Part shown: positions 22,921 to 29,670 of the stretch, one piece after another
Layout of the letters: every line of letters starts with the position of its first letter
How positions within the stretch are numbered: the first letter of the stretch is position 1
Source: an uncultured Porphyromonadaceae bacterium
GTDB taxonomy: Bacteria > Bacteroidota > Bacteroidia > Bacteroidales > Muribaculaceae
DNA: 29,670 bases
Reading direction: 5' to 3'
Assembly (NCBI GenBank): GCA_900548875.1
Contig: URMA01000032.1
Location: 1-29,670 of the forward strand
Program-made: the position numbers and the translations under genes
The notes under the pieces: generated by a model
What the model saw: the letters and a program-made list of their open reading frames with translations, nothing else
Told to the model about the DNA's origin: nothing
Databases searched by the model: none

Positions 22921-25689
22921 TCAATGGGCTTCGAGCCAGTTGGCGCCGCTGCCGTAGTCGGCCACAAGAGGCACCGTTCCCTTATAGGCATTCTCCATTT
23001 CTTCCTTTACAATGCGGGTAACCTGTTCCAACTCTTCGGGCAGTACGTCGAAATTCAATTCGTCGTGCACCTGAATAATCATCTTCGAACGGATACCTTC
23101 CGCCTTGAACCGGCGGAAAATATTCACCATGGCAATCTTTATGATGTCGGCCGCTGTACCCTGAATTGGAGCATTGATGGCATTTCGTTCGGCATAGCCG
23201 CGTACCACGGCGTTGCGCGAATTGATGTCGGGCAGCAGACGGTGACGTCCGAAAAGCGTCGTCACATAGCCGAGTTCGTGCGTACGGGCAATGCTTTCGT
23301 CCATAAACCGGCGCACACCGGGGAACGTGCGGAAATAGCCATCAATGATTTCCTTCGCTTCGGAGCGCGGAATCTGCAACCGTTCCGACAGTCCGAATGT
23401 CGAAATGCCGTATATCATGCCAAAATTCGCCGTCTTTGCCTTCCGGCGTTGGTCGGGAGTGACATCCTCGATGTTTTCATGGAAAATTTTTGCCGCTGTA
23501 GCCTTATGAATGTCCTGTCCTTCGAGGAAAGCCTCAACCATCGCAGGGTCCTTACTGATGTTGGCCACGATGCGCAACTCAATCTGCGAATAGTCGGCGG
23601 AAAAGAACACATGTCCCTCGTCGGGGATAAACGCCTTGCGGATTTCACGGCCTTCATCGTTGCGGATAGGAATGTTCTGCAAGTTCGGAGCCGTAGACGA
23701 CAGGCGTCCCGTAGCGGTCACTGTCTGGTTGAACGTCGTATGGATTTTTCCCGTTTTGGGGTTTATCAGTTCAGGAAGGGCATTGACATAGGTGGAAAGC
23801 AGTTTCTTCAGCTTGCGCACCTCAAGAATCTTACCCACAACGGGATGCTTGCTGCGCAGCTTTTCAAGGATTTCCTCTGTGGTGGAATACTGTCCGCGGC
23901 CGGTTTTCTTCGCCTTCGGGTCCAGTTTCAGATGTTCAAAAAGCACTTCTCCCACCTGCATCGGCGAGCTGACATTGAAATCGACACCCGCCAGTTCACG
24001 GCATTCCTTCTCGATGGCCTCCATGCGTTCCGTCAGCACCAGCGAATAGGCGTTGAGCGTAGGCACATCAATCCGCACACCCGCCATTTCCATATCGGCA
24101 AGCACGGCGATAAGCGGAAATTCAATGTCGTTCAGCAAATGGCACATCTGCTTCTCCTCCAACTGCTTGTCAAACACGGGGCGCAGCAACAGGTTGGCAC
24201 ACGCCGCCGCTCCGGCAATGCGGCAAAGTGCTGCAGCATCGAGGTCGACAGCCGGGTCAAACTTGTTGGCCTTCACGCCGGCAGGAAGTTCTGCAGCAGG
24301 GAGCTGCTGCGACAGATAAATTTCCGTCAGCCGCTCCAGTCCGTGATTCATTTCCGGCTGCAGCAAATAATGAGCCACGGCATTGTCGTAGTAAGGCTCG
24401 GCAAAAGCAACTCCCAGACGGCGCAATACAATCATCGGCCGCTTCAAGTCGTTACCCACCTTTTCCACCTTCGGATTCTCCAACAAGCGTTTCAGCTCGA
24501 CAGGCACCGCAGAACCGTCAATCTTCACGTAGAAAGCCTCCGAGCCGGAAACCGCCACAGCCACGCCTTTCAGCCGCGACAGCATGGCCTCGCCCGCCGT
24601 CATGACAAACGACAGACCACACACACCCGCACGCTCTGCCTTCTCCACCCAACCGGCCAATGATTCCCCGTCAGCCACCACATAGCTGCCCGCCGCTTCC
24701 GCCACAGGCTGCACGGCCTCGGCCGAAGGTTCGAGAAACTCGTCGAACAGCGAGCCCTGCGCCGACTGCGGTTTTGGAGCCGGTTCGGGCTTGGGAACGG
24801 CCGGCGTATCGGCCTTGTTGCCCAACACTCGCGAAAGCAGTGTGCGGAACTCCAGTTCACCGAACAGACGGCGTATTTCGTCGGCATCCAGCTCCCGCCG
24901 TTCCAGTTCTTCAGGACGGAACTCCACAGGAACGTCGGTAGCTATGGTAGCCAGTTTTTTGGAGAAAAGAATATTGTCGACATTCGATTCGATTTTCGTT
25001 TTCAACGCCCCCTTCAACTCACCGGAATGGGCAATGATGTTCTCCACCGAGCCGTATTCCAGAATCAGTTTTGAAGCTGTCTTCTCGCCTACGCCCGGGC
25101 AGCCGACAATGTTGTCGACCTTGTCGCCCATCAGCGCCAGCAAGTCAATCACCTGCTTCGGTTCGTTGATGCCGAACAGCGAGCACACCTCCTTCGCACC
25201 ACGGATTTCAGCCCCCTGCCCTTTCACACCGGGACGATAGATTTTCACGTTGCCGCCAACGAGTTGCCCGAGGTCCTTGTCGGGCGACATGATATAGGTA
25301 GCAAATCCCGCTTCCCCTGCCTTGAGTGCCAGTGTGCCGATAACGTCGTCGGCCTCATAGCCCTCCACCTCCACAATCGGAATGCGGTAGGCACGGATAA
25401 TATCCTTAATATATGGAACAGCCGCCTTTATATCCTCGGGCGTAGCCTCGCGGCCGGCCTTGTATTCGGGATACATCTCGTGGCGGAACGTCTTTCCCGC
25501 AGGGTCGAAACACACGGCAATATGCGTAGGATGCTCCTTCTTCAAAAGTTCCTCCAATGTGTTGACAAAGCCGAAAATAGCCGATGTGTTCAGCCCCTTC
25601 GATGTCACGCGCTGCGAATTCTTCATCGCATAGTAGGCACGGAAAATCAGCGCATAGGCATCCAGTAAAAACAATTTCTTTTCTTCCAT
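22921..25689 (-). CDS. polA: DNA polymerase I
   Basis: This encodes 922 residues, normal length for the family. Residues ~1-290 are the 5'-3' exonuclease used to remove RNA primers (LFLLDAYALIFRAYYAMKNS, VEVEGYEADDVIGTLA, MSPDKDLGQL). A ~50-residue linker leads to a 3'-5' exonuclease-like domain (~335-520). The polymerase domain has motif A DYSQIELRI near 700, motif B RRKAKTANFGMIYGIS near 750 and motif C QVHDELNFD near 873. The proofreading domain appears catalytically dead: the FDTETD-type Exo I reads VCGLSFVM, Exo II reads NDLKRPM and Exo III reads IAGAAACAN, so the expected acidic residues are missing. It works in Okazaki fragment maturation and repair. Divergent from the polyprenyl synthetase gene. 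Confidence 0.96.
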   Translation of the reverse strand: MEEKKLFLLDAYALIFRAYYAMKNSQRVTSKGLNTSAIFGFVNTLEELLKKEHPTHIAVCFDPAGKTFRHEMYPEYKAGREATPEDIKAAVPYIKDIIRAYRIPIVEVEGYEADDVIGTLALKAGEAGFATYIMSPDKDLGQLVGGNVKIYRPGVKGQGAEIRGAKEVCSLFGINEPKQVIDLLALMGDKVDNIVGCPGVGEKTASKLILEYGSVENIIAHSGELKGALKTKIESNVDNILFSKKLATIATDVPVEFRPEELERRELDADEIRRLFGELEFRTLLSRVLGNKADTPAVPKPEPAPKPQSAQGSLFDEFLEPSAEAVQPVAEAAGSYVVADGESLAGWVEKAERAGVCGLSFVMTAGEAMLSRLKGVAVAVSGSEAFYVKIDGSAVPVELKRLLENPKVEKVGNDLKRPMIVLRRLGVAFAEPYYDNAVAHYLLQPEMNHGLERLTEIYLSQQLPAAELPAGVKANKFDPAVDLDAAALCRIAGAAACANLLLRPVFDKQLEEKQMCHLLNDIEFPLIAVLADMEMAGVRIDVPTLNAYSLVLTERMEAIEKECRELAGVDFNVSSPMQVGEVLFEHLKLDPKAKKTGRGQYSTTEEILEKLRSKHPVVGKILEVRKLKKLLSTYVNALPELINPKTGKIHTTFNQTVTATGRLSSTAPNLQNIPIRNDEGREIRKAFIPDEGHVFFSADYSQIELRIVANISKDPAMVEAFLEGQDIHKATAAKIFHENIEDVTPDQRRKAKTANFGMIYGISTFGLSERLQIPRSEAKEIIDGYFRTFPGVRRFMDESIARTHELGYVTTLFGRHRLLPDINSRNAVVRGYAERNAINAPIQGTAADIIKIAMVNIFRRFKAEGIRSKMIIQVHDELNFDVLPEELEQVTRIVKEEMENAYKGTVPLVADYGSGANWLEAH

Positions 25690-25792
25690 ATATTTCGTCG
25701 TTTAATCGTCGTTTTCTTGCTATAAATGTATAAAAAAACCAAAGTACTTGATAATTCAACCGTGAAATTACAACAAACGTACAATTTATTAT

Positions 25793-25800
25793 TAATTTTG
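25793..25800 (+). promoter_or_regulatory. Promoter -7 element for the polyprenyl synthetase operon
   Basis: TAATTTTG fits TAnnTTTG and lies 18 bp before the ATG at 25819. Confidence 0.5.
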
Positions 25801-25818
25801 TGGCTTAAAAATCGTTTT

Positions 25819-26790
25819 ATGACGAATTTCAACGAAATAAAGAAGACCATTTCCGCAGAACTGGAGGAGCTGAACCGCATTATCAATGACTCGCTCAGCA
25901 GCAACAGCGAGTTGCTGAACGAGGTGGTGAAGAAGTATCTCGAAACCAAAGGCAAGCAAATCCGCCCGATAATTGTCATACTCAGCGCCAAATTTTTCGC
26001 AGAAGTGACGATGAACGTACTCAATGCTGCGGCCTCCATCGAACTGCTGCACAATGCTTCGCTGATTCACGACGATGTAGTCGACGAAACAAAAGTAAGG
26101 CGGGGCAATCCCACTGTCAACAGCATTTGGAACAACCACATAGCCGTGCTTGTCGGCGACTTTTTCGTCAGCAATTCCCTGGCGTGCGCCATCAAGGCCG
26201 GCGACATCCGCGTCATTCAGGCCATCTCCGAATTGGGCAAGGAGTTGTCGACCGGAGAAATCGATCAGATAAACATTGCCAAACACCATAACATCAACGA
26301 AGAAAACTACTATCACATCATCTCGAAAAAAACCGCATCGCTGTTCCGCAGCTGCGTGCAAGTGGGTGGTTATGCCGTACGCGCCAACGAAGCCGACATC
26401 GAGAATCTGGCAAAATTCATGGAACTTCTCGGATTGTGCTTCCAAATCAAGGACGACATTTTCGACTATTTCAAAGATGACACCATAGGCAAGCCTACCG
26501 GAAACGACCTGAGAGAAGGCAAAATCACACTACCGCTGATTTATGCCCTCAAACAGGACACTCCGCAACGCGACACCATGGTGAAACTGGCCCAAAAGGA
26601 CGAACTCAGCACCGACGAGATTGAAACCCTCATCGAATACGCCAAGGCTCAAGGCGGTATAGAATACGCCTACCAGTCAATGGAGCGCCTTCGCCGCGAG
26701 GCCATCGCCACTATCGAAAAATATCCCAACAATCAGGCAAAGGATTCTTTCCTTTCGCTTTTCGACTTTATCATCAAACGTCACAACTAA
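25819..26790 (+). CDS. Long-chain polyprenyl diphosphate synthase
   Basis: This encodes 323 residues. I start it at the ATG at 25819 because the upstream extension would overlap the promoter-like sequence and has no family similarity. The first aspartate-rich motif is IHDDVVDETKVRRG (residues ~85-98), the lysine/arginine region is GKQIRPIIVILSAKFF, and the second aspartate-rich motif is FQIKDDIFDY. This is the trans-isoprenyl diphosphate synthase fold that extends FPP or GPP with IPP, most likely to the quinone side chain (IspB-like); exact chain length cannot be read. rnhB follows after 3 bp. Confidence 0.92.
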   Translation: MTNFNEIKKTISAELEELNRIINDSLSSNSELLNEVVKKYLETKGKQIRPIIVILSAKFFAEVTMNVLNAAASIELLHNASLIHDDVVDETKVRRGNPTVNSIWNNHIAVLVGDFFVSNSLACAIKAGDIRVIQAISELGKELSTGEIDQINIAKHHNINEENYYHIISKKTASLFRSCVQVGGYAVRANEADIENLAKFMELLGLCFQIKDDIFDYFKDDTIGKPTGNDLREGKITLPLIYALKQDTPQRDTMVKLAQKDELSTDEIETLIEYAKAQGGIEYAYQSMERLRREAIATIEKYPNNQAKDSFLSLFDFIIKRHN

Positions 26791-26793
26791 GCC

Positions 26794-27399
26794 GTGCTGC
26801 AACCGTATCTTGAACAGGGACGAATAGAAGCCGGCTGCGATGAAGCCGGAAGGGGCTGTCTGGCCGGACCGGTATTTGCCGCCGCCGTCATCCTGCCCGA
26901 AGGCTATTGCAACGAACTGCTCAACGATTCAAAAAAACTGTCGGAACACCGCCGCGACGAGCTCCGCACCATTGTCGAGCGCGACGCGCTGGCATGGGCC
27001 GTGGGAGTGGTGACAGCCGAAGAAATCGACCATATCAACATCCTCAACGCGTCGTTTCTTGCCATGCACCGTGCCATCGACGCCCTGAGCGTCCGCCCGG
27101 AACACCTGCTCATCGACGGCAACCGCTTCAAGCCCTACCGCGACATTCCCCACACCTGCATCGTGAAAGGCGACGGAAAAATGATGAGCATTGCCGCCGC
27201 ATCGATTCTGGCAAAAACCCACCGCGACGAATTTATGGCCCGCATACACGAGGAATTTCCGCAATACGCGTGGAACATCAACAAAGGATATCCCACGAAA
27301 GCCCACCGTGCCGCCATCAGCCAATACGGTCCGTCGCCCTACCATCGGAAATCCTTCCGTCTGCTCGACACACAGCTTTCTTTATTCGATAACGAATAA
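26794..27399 (+). CDS. rnhB: Ribonuclease HII
   Basis: This encodes 201 residues that remove ribonucleotides from DNA and RNA from RNA-DNA hybrids. The start is a GTG at 26794, chosen because it lies 3 bp after the preceding stop and gives the family N-terminus (LQPYLEQGRIEAGCDEAGRG). Catalytic acids are in CDEAGRG (Asp, Glu) and HLLIDGNRF (Asp). Other family blocks are DSKKLSEHRR, GDGKMMSIAAASILAKTHRD and GYPTKAHRAAI. Cytoplasmic; probably co-transcribed with the synthase gene. Confidence 0.95.
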   Translation: MLQPYLEQGRIEAGCDEAGRGCLAGPVFAAAVILPEGYCNELLNDSKKLSEHRRDELRTIVERDALAWAVGVVTAEEIDHINILNASFLAMHRAIDALSVRPEHLLIDGNRFKPYRDIPHTCIVKGDGKMMSIAAASILAKTHRDEFMARIHEEFPQYAWNINKGYPTKAHRAAISQYGPSPYHRKSFRLLDTQLSLFDNE

Positions 27400-27475
27400 A
27401 CAATTGAACGACAGCCTACTAATTTCCGAGCGAAAGAAACAATCATATTTTTTTGAAAAATTCTTGTCAAAACAC

Positions 27476-27505
27476 TTGATATATTAAAAAATATACGTAA
27501 CTTTG
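27476..27505 (+). promoter_or_regulatory. Promoter of the tRNA-Pro gene
   Basis: TAACTTTG at 27498-27505 matches the -7 element, and TTG at 27476-27478 stands 19 bp upstream. The tRNA begins 20 bp after the -7 element. Confidence 0.7.
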
Positions 27506-27524
27506 CAACCGATTTACGAATCAC

Positions 27525-27601
27525 CGGGGTGTAGCACAGTTGGTTAGCGCGCCACGTTCGGGACGTGGAGGTCGGAAGTTCGAGTCTTCTCACCCCGACC
27601 A
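27525..27601 (+). tRNA. tRNA-Pro (anticodon CGG)
   Basis: A 77-nt cloverleaf: acceptor CGGGGTG (27525-27531) pairs with CACCCCG (27591-27597), followed by A and an encoded CCA (27599-27601). The anticodon stem is CCACG/CGTGG around loop TTCGGGA, giving anticodon CGG (27559-27561) for CCG codons. The T-arm contains GTTCGAGTC. The D-stem has an A-C mismatch. Confidence 0.95.
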
Positions 27602-27609
27602 ACTAAAAA

Positions 27610-27645
27610 AGCCTAATTTGCAAATGCAAATTAGGCTTCACTTTT
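27610..27645 (+). terminator. Intrinsic terminator after tRNA-Pro
   Basis: AGCCTAATTTGCA (27610-27622) and TGCAAATTAGGCT (27625-27637) form a perfect 13-bp stem with a 2-base spacer, preceded by an A-tract and followed by TCACTTTTC. Confidence 0.88.
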
Positions 27646-27652
27646 CTAACAG

Positions 27653-27670
27653 CGGCTTCGTCCGAAGCCG
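27653..27670. other. Perfect short palindrome beside DnaA boxes
   Basis: CGGCTTCG (27653-27660) and CGAAGCCG (27663-27670) form an 8-bp stem with a 2-nt loop. It ends one base before the first DnaA-box-like site. Confidence 0.7.
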
Positions 27671-27671
27671 G

Positions 27672-27801
27672 TTATTCACAAGAGTTTTTTTATTATCCAC
27701 AAGGTTATCAACAAAGTTATTAACAACCTAAAACGTAACATATCAAAATATTACGATAAATCGTTAATAATTTAGCAATCGGATGCCGACAGTTATCAAC
27801 A
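27672..27801 (+). other. DnaA-box cluster, candidate replication origin
   Basis: Five same-orientation 9-mers resemble the DnaA box TTATNCACA. TTATTCACA (27672-27680) and TTATCCACA (27693-27701) are perfect. TTATCAACA (27705-27713), TTATTAACA (27717-27725) and TTATCAACA (27793-27801) each lack the C at position 6. Starts are 21, 12 and 12 bp apart for the first four. An AT-rich segment at about 27727-27776 (unwinding-element-like, with ACGAT/ATCGT symmetry) separates the fourth and fifth. No gene lies in 27602-28289. This looks like an oriC or another DnaA-binding locus; dnaA itself is not in the window and I could not confirm a strand-skew switch here. Confidence 0.5.
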
Positions 27802-27969
27802 ACCCTAAGGCTATTGCCACACGCCGATTCGACGTCCCTGCCTGAAACTCACAAAAAACACATTGTCCGTTTTCCGTAATACCACAGACAACCAGCAAGT
27901 TCCGATTGCCGGAAAAACCGAAAGCCCACTAAAATCAATTTTCCGATATGACGATTCAGAAAAAATGAC

Positions 27970-27977
27970 TACCTTTG
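27970..27977 (+). promoter_or_regulatory. Promoter -7 element for the B12 riboswitch operon
   Basis: TACCTTTG fits the TAnnTTTG consensus and lies just before the riboswitch, placing the transcript start near 27984. Confidence 0.65.
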
Positions 27978-27983
27978 CGCCCG

Positions 27984-28160
27984 ATTGGTTCCGACAAAGG
28001 CCGTTCCGGCCCGACGGATTAAAAGGGAATCGGGTGAAAGTCCCGGACAGTCCCGCTGCTGTGAAACTCATATAACAGCGCATCGACAATCACCATGCCA
28101 CTGGTCGGACGACTGGGAAGGCGGCGATGCGAGAGTAAGTCAGAAGACCTGCCATCACTT
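27984..28160 (+). promoter_or_regulatory. Cobalamin (vitamin B12) riboswitch
   Basis: The conserved blocks of the cobalamin aptamer appear in order: AAAAGGGAA (28021-28029), GGGTGAAAGTCCCGGACAG from 28032, CCCGCTGCTGTGAA from about 28052, GCCACTGG (28097-28104), CTGGGAAGGCGGCG (28113-28126) and the B12 box AGTCAGAAGACCTGCC (28138-28153). It lies in the leader of the lipoprotein gene at 28373 and should lower expression when adenosyl- or other cobalamin is abundant. Exact ends are approximate. About 210 nt separate it from the start codon, so the expression platform lies in that region. Confidence 0.95.
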
Positions 28161-28372
28161 TTGATTATTAACCGGACTCGTGGAAAAGACGGTTGAGACC
28201 GACAGACAGTTGTAGAAACAGTTTCAGATTTTAAAGTTCTGCCAGCCATCGGTAGAATACTGTTGCGTGCAAAGGCCATAGAACAAGCAATGCCCTCCAT
28301 CGTGCATTTTGCCGCCTGTACCCGAAAGTTTGCCAACCTCCTTTCGCCCACGGCCACAAAACAATACAAACG

Positions 28373-29392
28373 ATGAAAAAAACAAACCGTTCACTGGCCA
28401 TTGCAAGCCTCGCCGTCGCTATCTGCGGACTGACAGCCTGCAGCAACGACAATGAAGAAGACAACCCCACTCCTCCCGCAAACACTCCCTCTCCCTACGT
28501 CACAAGCGTTTTCGACTATCGTCCTGCCGTAGGACAGTTTGTCAACCAGCTTCCGGAATACGAAGAAGGCGACACTCAGGAAGACATGAACCGCAAAGCG
28601 CTGGAAGCCATCGGCTGTGAAGGCGACGGAATGATTTCTCTGGGCGGCTTCGGCGGATACATCGTCGTGGGATTCGACCACACGATAGAAAACAAGGCAG
28701 GGCTTTGCGACTTCAGAGTCCTCGGCAACGCGTTCTACGCCAGCGGACAGTCGGAATACGGAAGCAGTGAGCCGGGCGTTATCCAGGTGAGCTACGACGC
28801 CAACAAGAACGGCGTGCCCGACGACACCTGGTATGAAATCGCCGGAAGTTCGCACAACGGAACGGAATCGTGGATACAAAAGGCTGCCGAAGCCGGAAAT
28901 GACGTGCAGACCATACGCAACTACGAAATCACCTACTACCGTCCGGACAGCAATCCCGCACAAGCCACAAAACAATACATACGCTGGGAAGACAATCAGG
29001 GCAACAGCGGCTACAAGGAAATGAACAGCACGCACAAACAACCCTACTATCCGCAATGGATTTCCGACGAAAAGCTGACATTCAAAGGCACACGCCTGCC
29101 GCAAAACGCAGTCGACCTCAGCGGTCAGGGCAACAACTATGCCCTCTACCGCTTTGCCTACGGATATGCCGACAACGAACAGAACACCAACGACGCCTCG
29201 GCCATCGACATTGACTGGGCTGTGGATGCCGAAGGAAATCCGGCAAACCTTCAGGGTGTCGACTTCATCCGCATCTACACGGGAGTCAATCAGGAAAACG
29301 GCTGGCTGGGCGAATGTTCGACGGAAATCACGGGCGTCGTCGACCTTCATCTGTGTGAAATCTCCATCGCAAGCGAAAACATCAAAAAATAA
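28373..29392 (+). CDS. Riboswitch-controlled surface lipoprotein, likely B12 acquisition
   Basis: This encodes 339 residues with a lipoprotein signal (ASLAVAICGLTAC, lipidated Cys23) followed by SNDNEEDN, an acidic stretch like the export signal that sends Bacteroidota lipoproteins to the cell surface. The body is strand-rich, with GGFGGYIVVGFDHTIENKAG, a calcium-loop-like DANKNGVPDD, and a C-terminal VDFIRIYTGVNQENGWLGE. I recall similar proteins beside B12 uptake genes in Bacteroides, annotated only as cell surface or PKD-like proteins. It lacks obvious beta-propeller repeats, so I do not call it BtuG. It is the first gene after a cobalamin riboswitch, so a role in capturing corrinoids for a BtuB-type transporter is the natural inference. 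Confidence 0.8.
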   Translation: MKKTNRSLAIASLAVAICGLTACSNDNEEDNPTPPANTPSPYVTSVFDYRPAVGQFVNQLPEYEEGDTQEDMNRKALEAIGCEGDGMISLGGFGGYIVVGFDHTIENKAGLCDFRVLGNAFYASGQSEYGSSEPGVIQVSYDANKNGVPDDTWYEIAGSSHNGTESWIQKAAEAGNDVQTIRNYEITYYRPDSNPAQATKQYIRWEDNQGNSGYKEMNSTHKQPYYPQWISDEKLTFKGTRLPQNAVDLSGQGNNYALYRFAYGYADNEQNTNDASAIDIDWAVDAEGNPANLQGVDFIRIYTGVNQENGWLGECSTEITGVVDLHLCEISIASENIKK

Positions 29393-29411
29393 ATACTGAT
29401 ATACTAAACTT

Positions 29412-29670
29412 ATGAAAAAATTTTTCACCTTCGGCATCATGCCGATCGCCGCACTTCTGTTTCTCGGAAGCTGCAGCAACGAACCGGCCTCTACATTCAG
29501 TGTCACTACAGAAAACGACGGAACTACACCCATTTTCATCACTCCCGACAACGGATATAAAATCGAGTATTCCGCCGAAAACGTGAAATCAGTCACCGCC
29601 GGAAACCTGCCGGAAGGCTGGAGCGCGTCAGTGAACGAAGCCGAACACAGCATCACCGTTACGGCTAAAA
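29412..29670 (+). CDS. Lipoprotein, cut by the window end
   Basis: The first 86 codons are visible. They encode a lipoprotein signal (IAALLFLGSC, lipidated Cys21) and then a strand-rich segment (TPIFITPDNGYKIEYSAENV, AGNLPEGWSASVNEAEHSI) resembling an immunoglobulin-like or BACON-like N-terminal domain. It starts 19 bp after the previous stop and so is the second gene of the riboswitch operon. The function of the rest is out of view; a surface B12-binding protein of the BtuG or BtuH type would fit the position. Confidence 0.8.
   Translation, partial: MKKFFTFGIMPIAALLFLGSCSNEPASTFSVTTENDGTTPIFITPDNGYKIEYSAENVKSVTAGNLPEGWSASVNEAEHSITVTAK

Noticed and set aside
22924..24663. Long plus-strand open frame (~579 codons) opposite polA
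   Set aside because: It is antisense to a well-supported polA, its translation is His/Arg-rich with no recognisable domain, and it has no promoter or family match.
28391..29656. Minus-strand open frame (~421 codons) opposite the lipoprotein genes
   Set aside because: It covers two sense genes with lipoprotein signals under a riboswitch; the antisense frame is valine/phenylalanine-rich shadow sequence.

Overview
The window is a chromosomal segment from a Bacteroidales bacterium (phylum Bacteroidota). The supporting signs are an adjacent SusC/SusD pair, a PorQ-like type IX secretion protein, a DUF2027-Smr protein, a DUF6108 protein, and many promoters with the Bacteroidota -7 element TAnnTTTG. 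Lipoprotein signal peptides with acidic residues after the cysteine fit too. I cannot fix the genus from this sequence alone.

Layout. 1-510 is a gene-free block of direct and tandem repeats. 511-2881 (minus strand) is a four-gene cassette: ECF sigma factor, single-pass membrane protein (candidate anti-sigma), DUF6108 secreted protein and an outer-membrane beta-barrel. 3061-4787 (minus) holds an RsmI-like methyltransferase and a WalJ/YycJ-type metallo-hydrolase. 4933-7341 (minus) is a copper export pair, CopA plus a small HMA chaperone, with a clear terminator. 7497-12644 (minus) is a SusC/SusD nutrient-uptake pair with no degradative enzymes; a 12+12 bp palindrome sits over its promoter. 12874-16048 (minus) is a tight run porQ-cmk-ispH-Crp/Fnr-like regulator.

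16273-18174 (plus) carries a periplasmic TonB-C domain protein and a Bcr/CflA drug exporter. 18367-22535 is an accessory stretch: a higBA toxin-antitoxin pair with an operator palindrome, a hypothetical gene, a DUF2027-Smr/EFR1 ferredoxin pair, and a 52-residue protein directly upstream of a GNAT acetyltransferase that looks like a toxin-antitoxin module with an unusual small partner. Three intergenic gaps here carry the same YGTAAAC heptad repeat. 22921-27399 is housekeeping: polA (minus), then a polyprenyl synthetase and rnhB (plus).

27525-27601 is tRNA-Pro(CGG), followed by a terminator, then five DnaA-box-like sites beside an AT-rich patch (candidate replication origin or DnaA-binding locus). 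A cobalamin riboswitch at about 27984-28160 follows, and it precedes two lipoprotein genes, the second cut by the window end. This looks like the start of a vitamin B12 acquisition operon.

The best candidates for something undescribed are the 52-aa/GNAT pair, the DnaA-box array, the B12-controlled surface lipoprotein with its long leader, and the sigma-factor envelope cassette.
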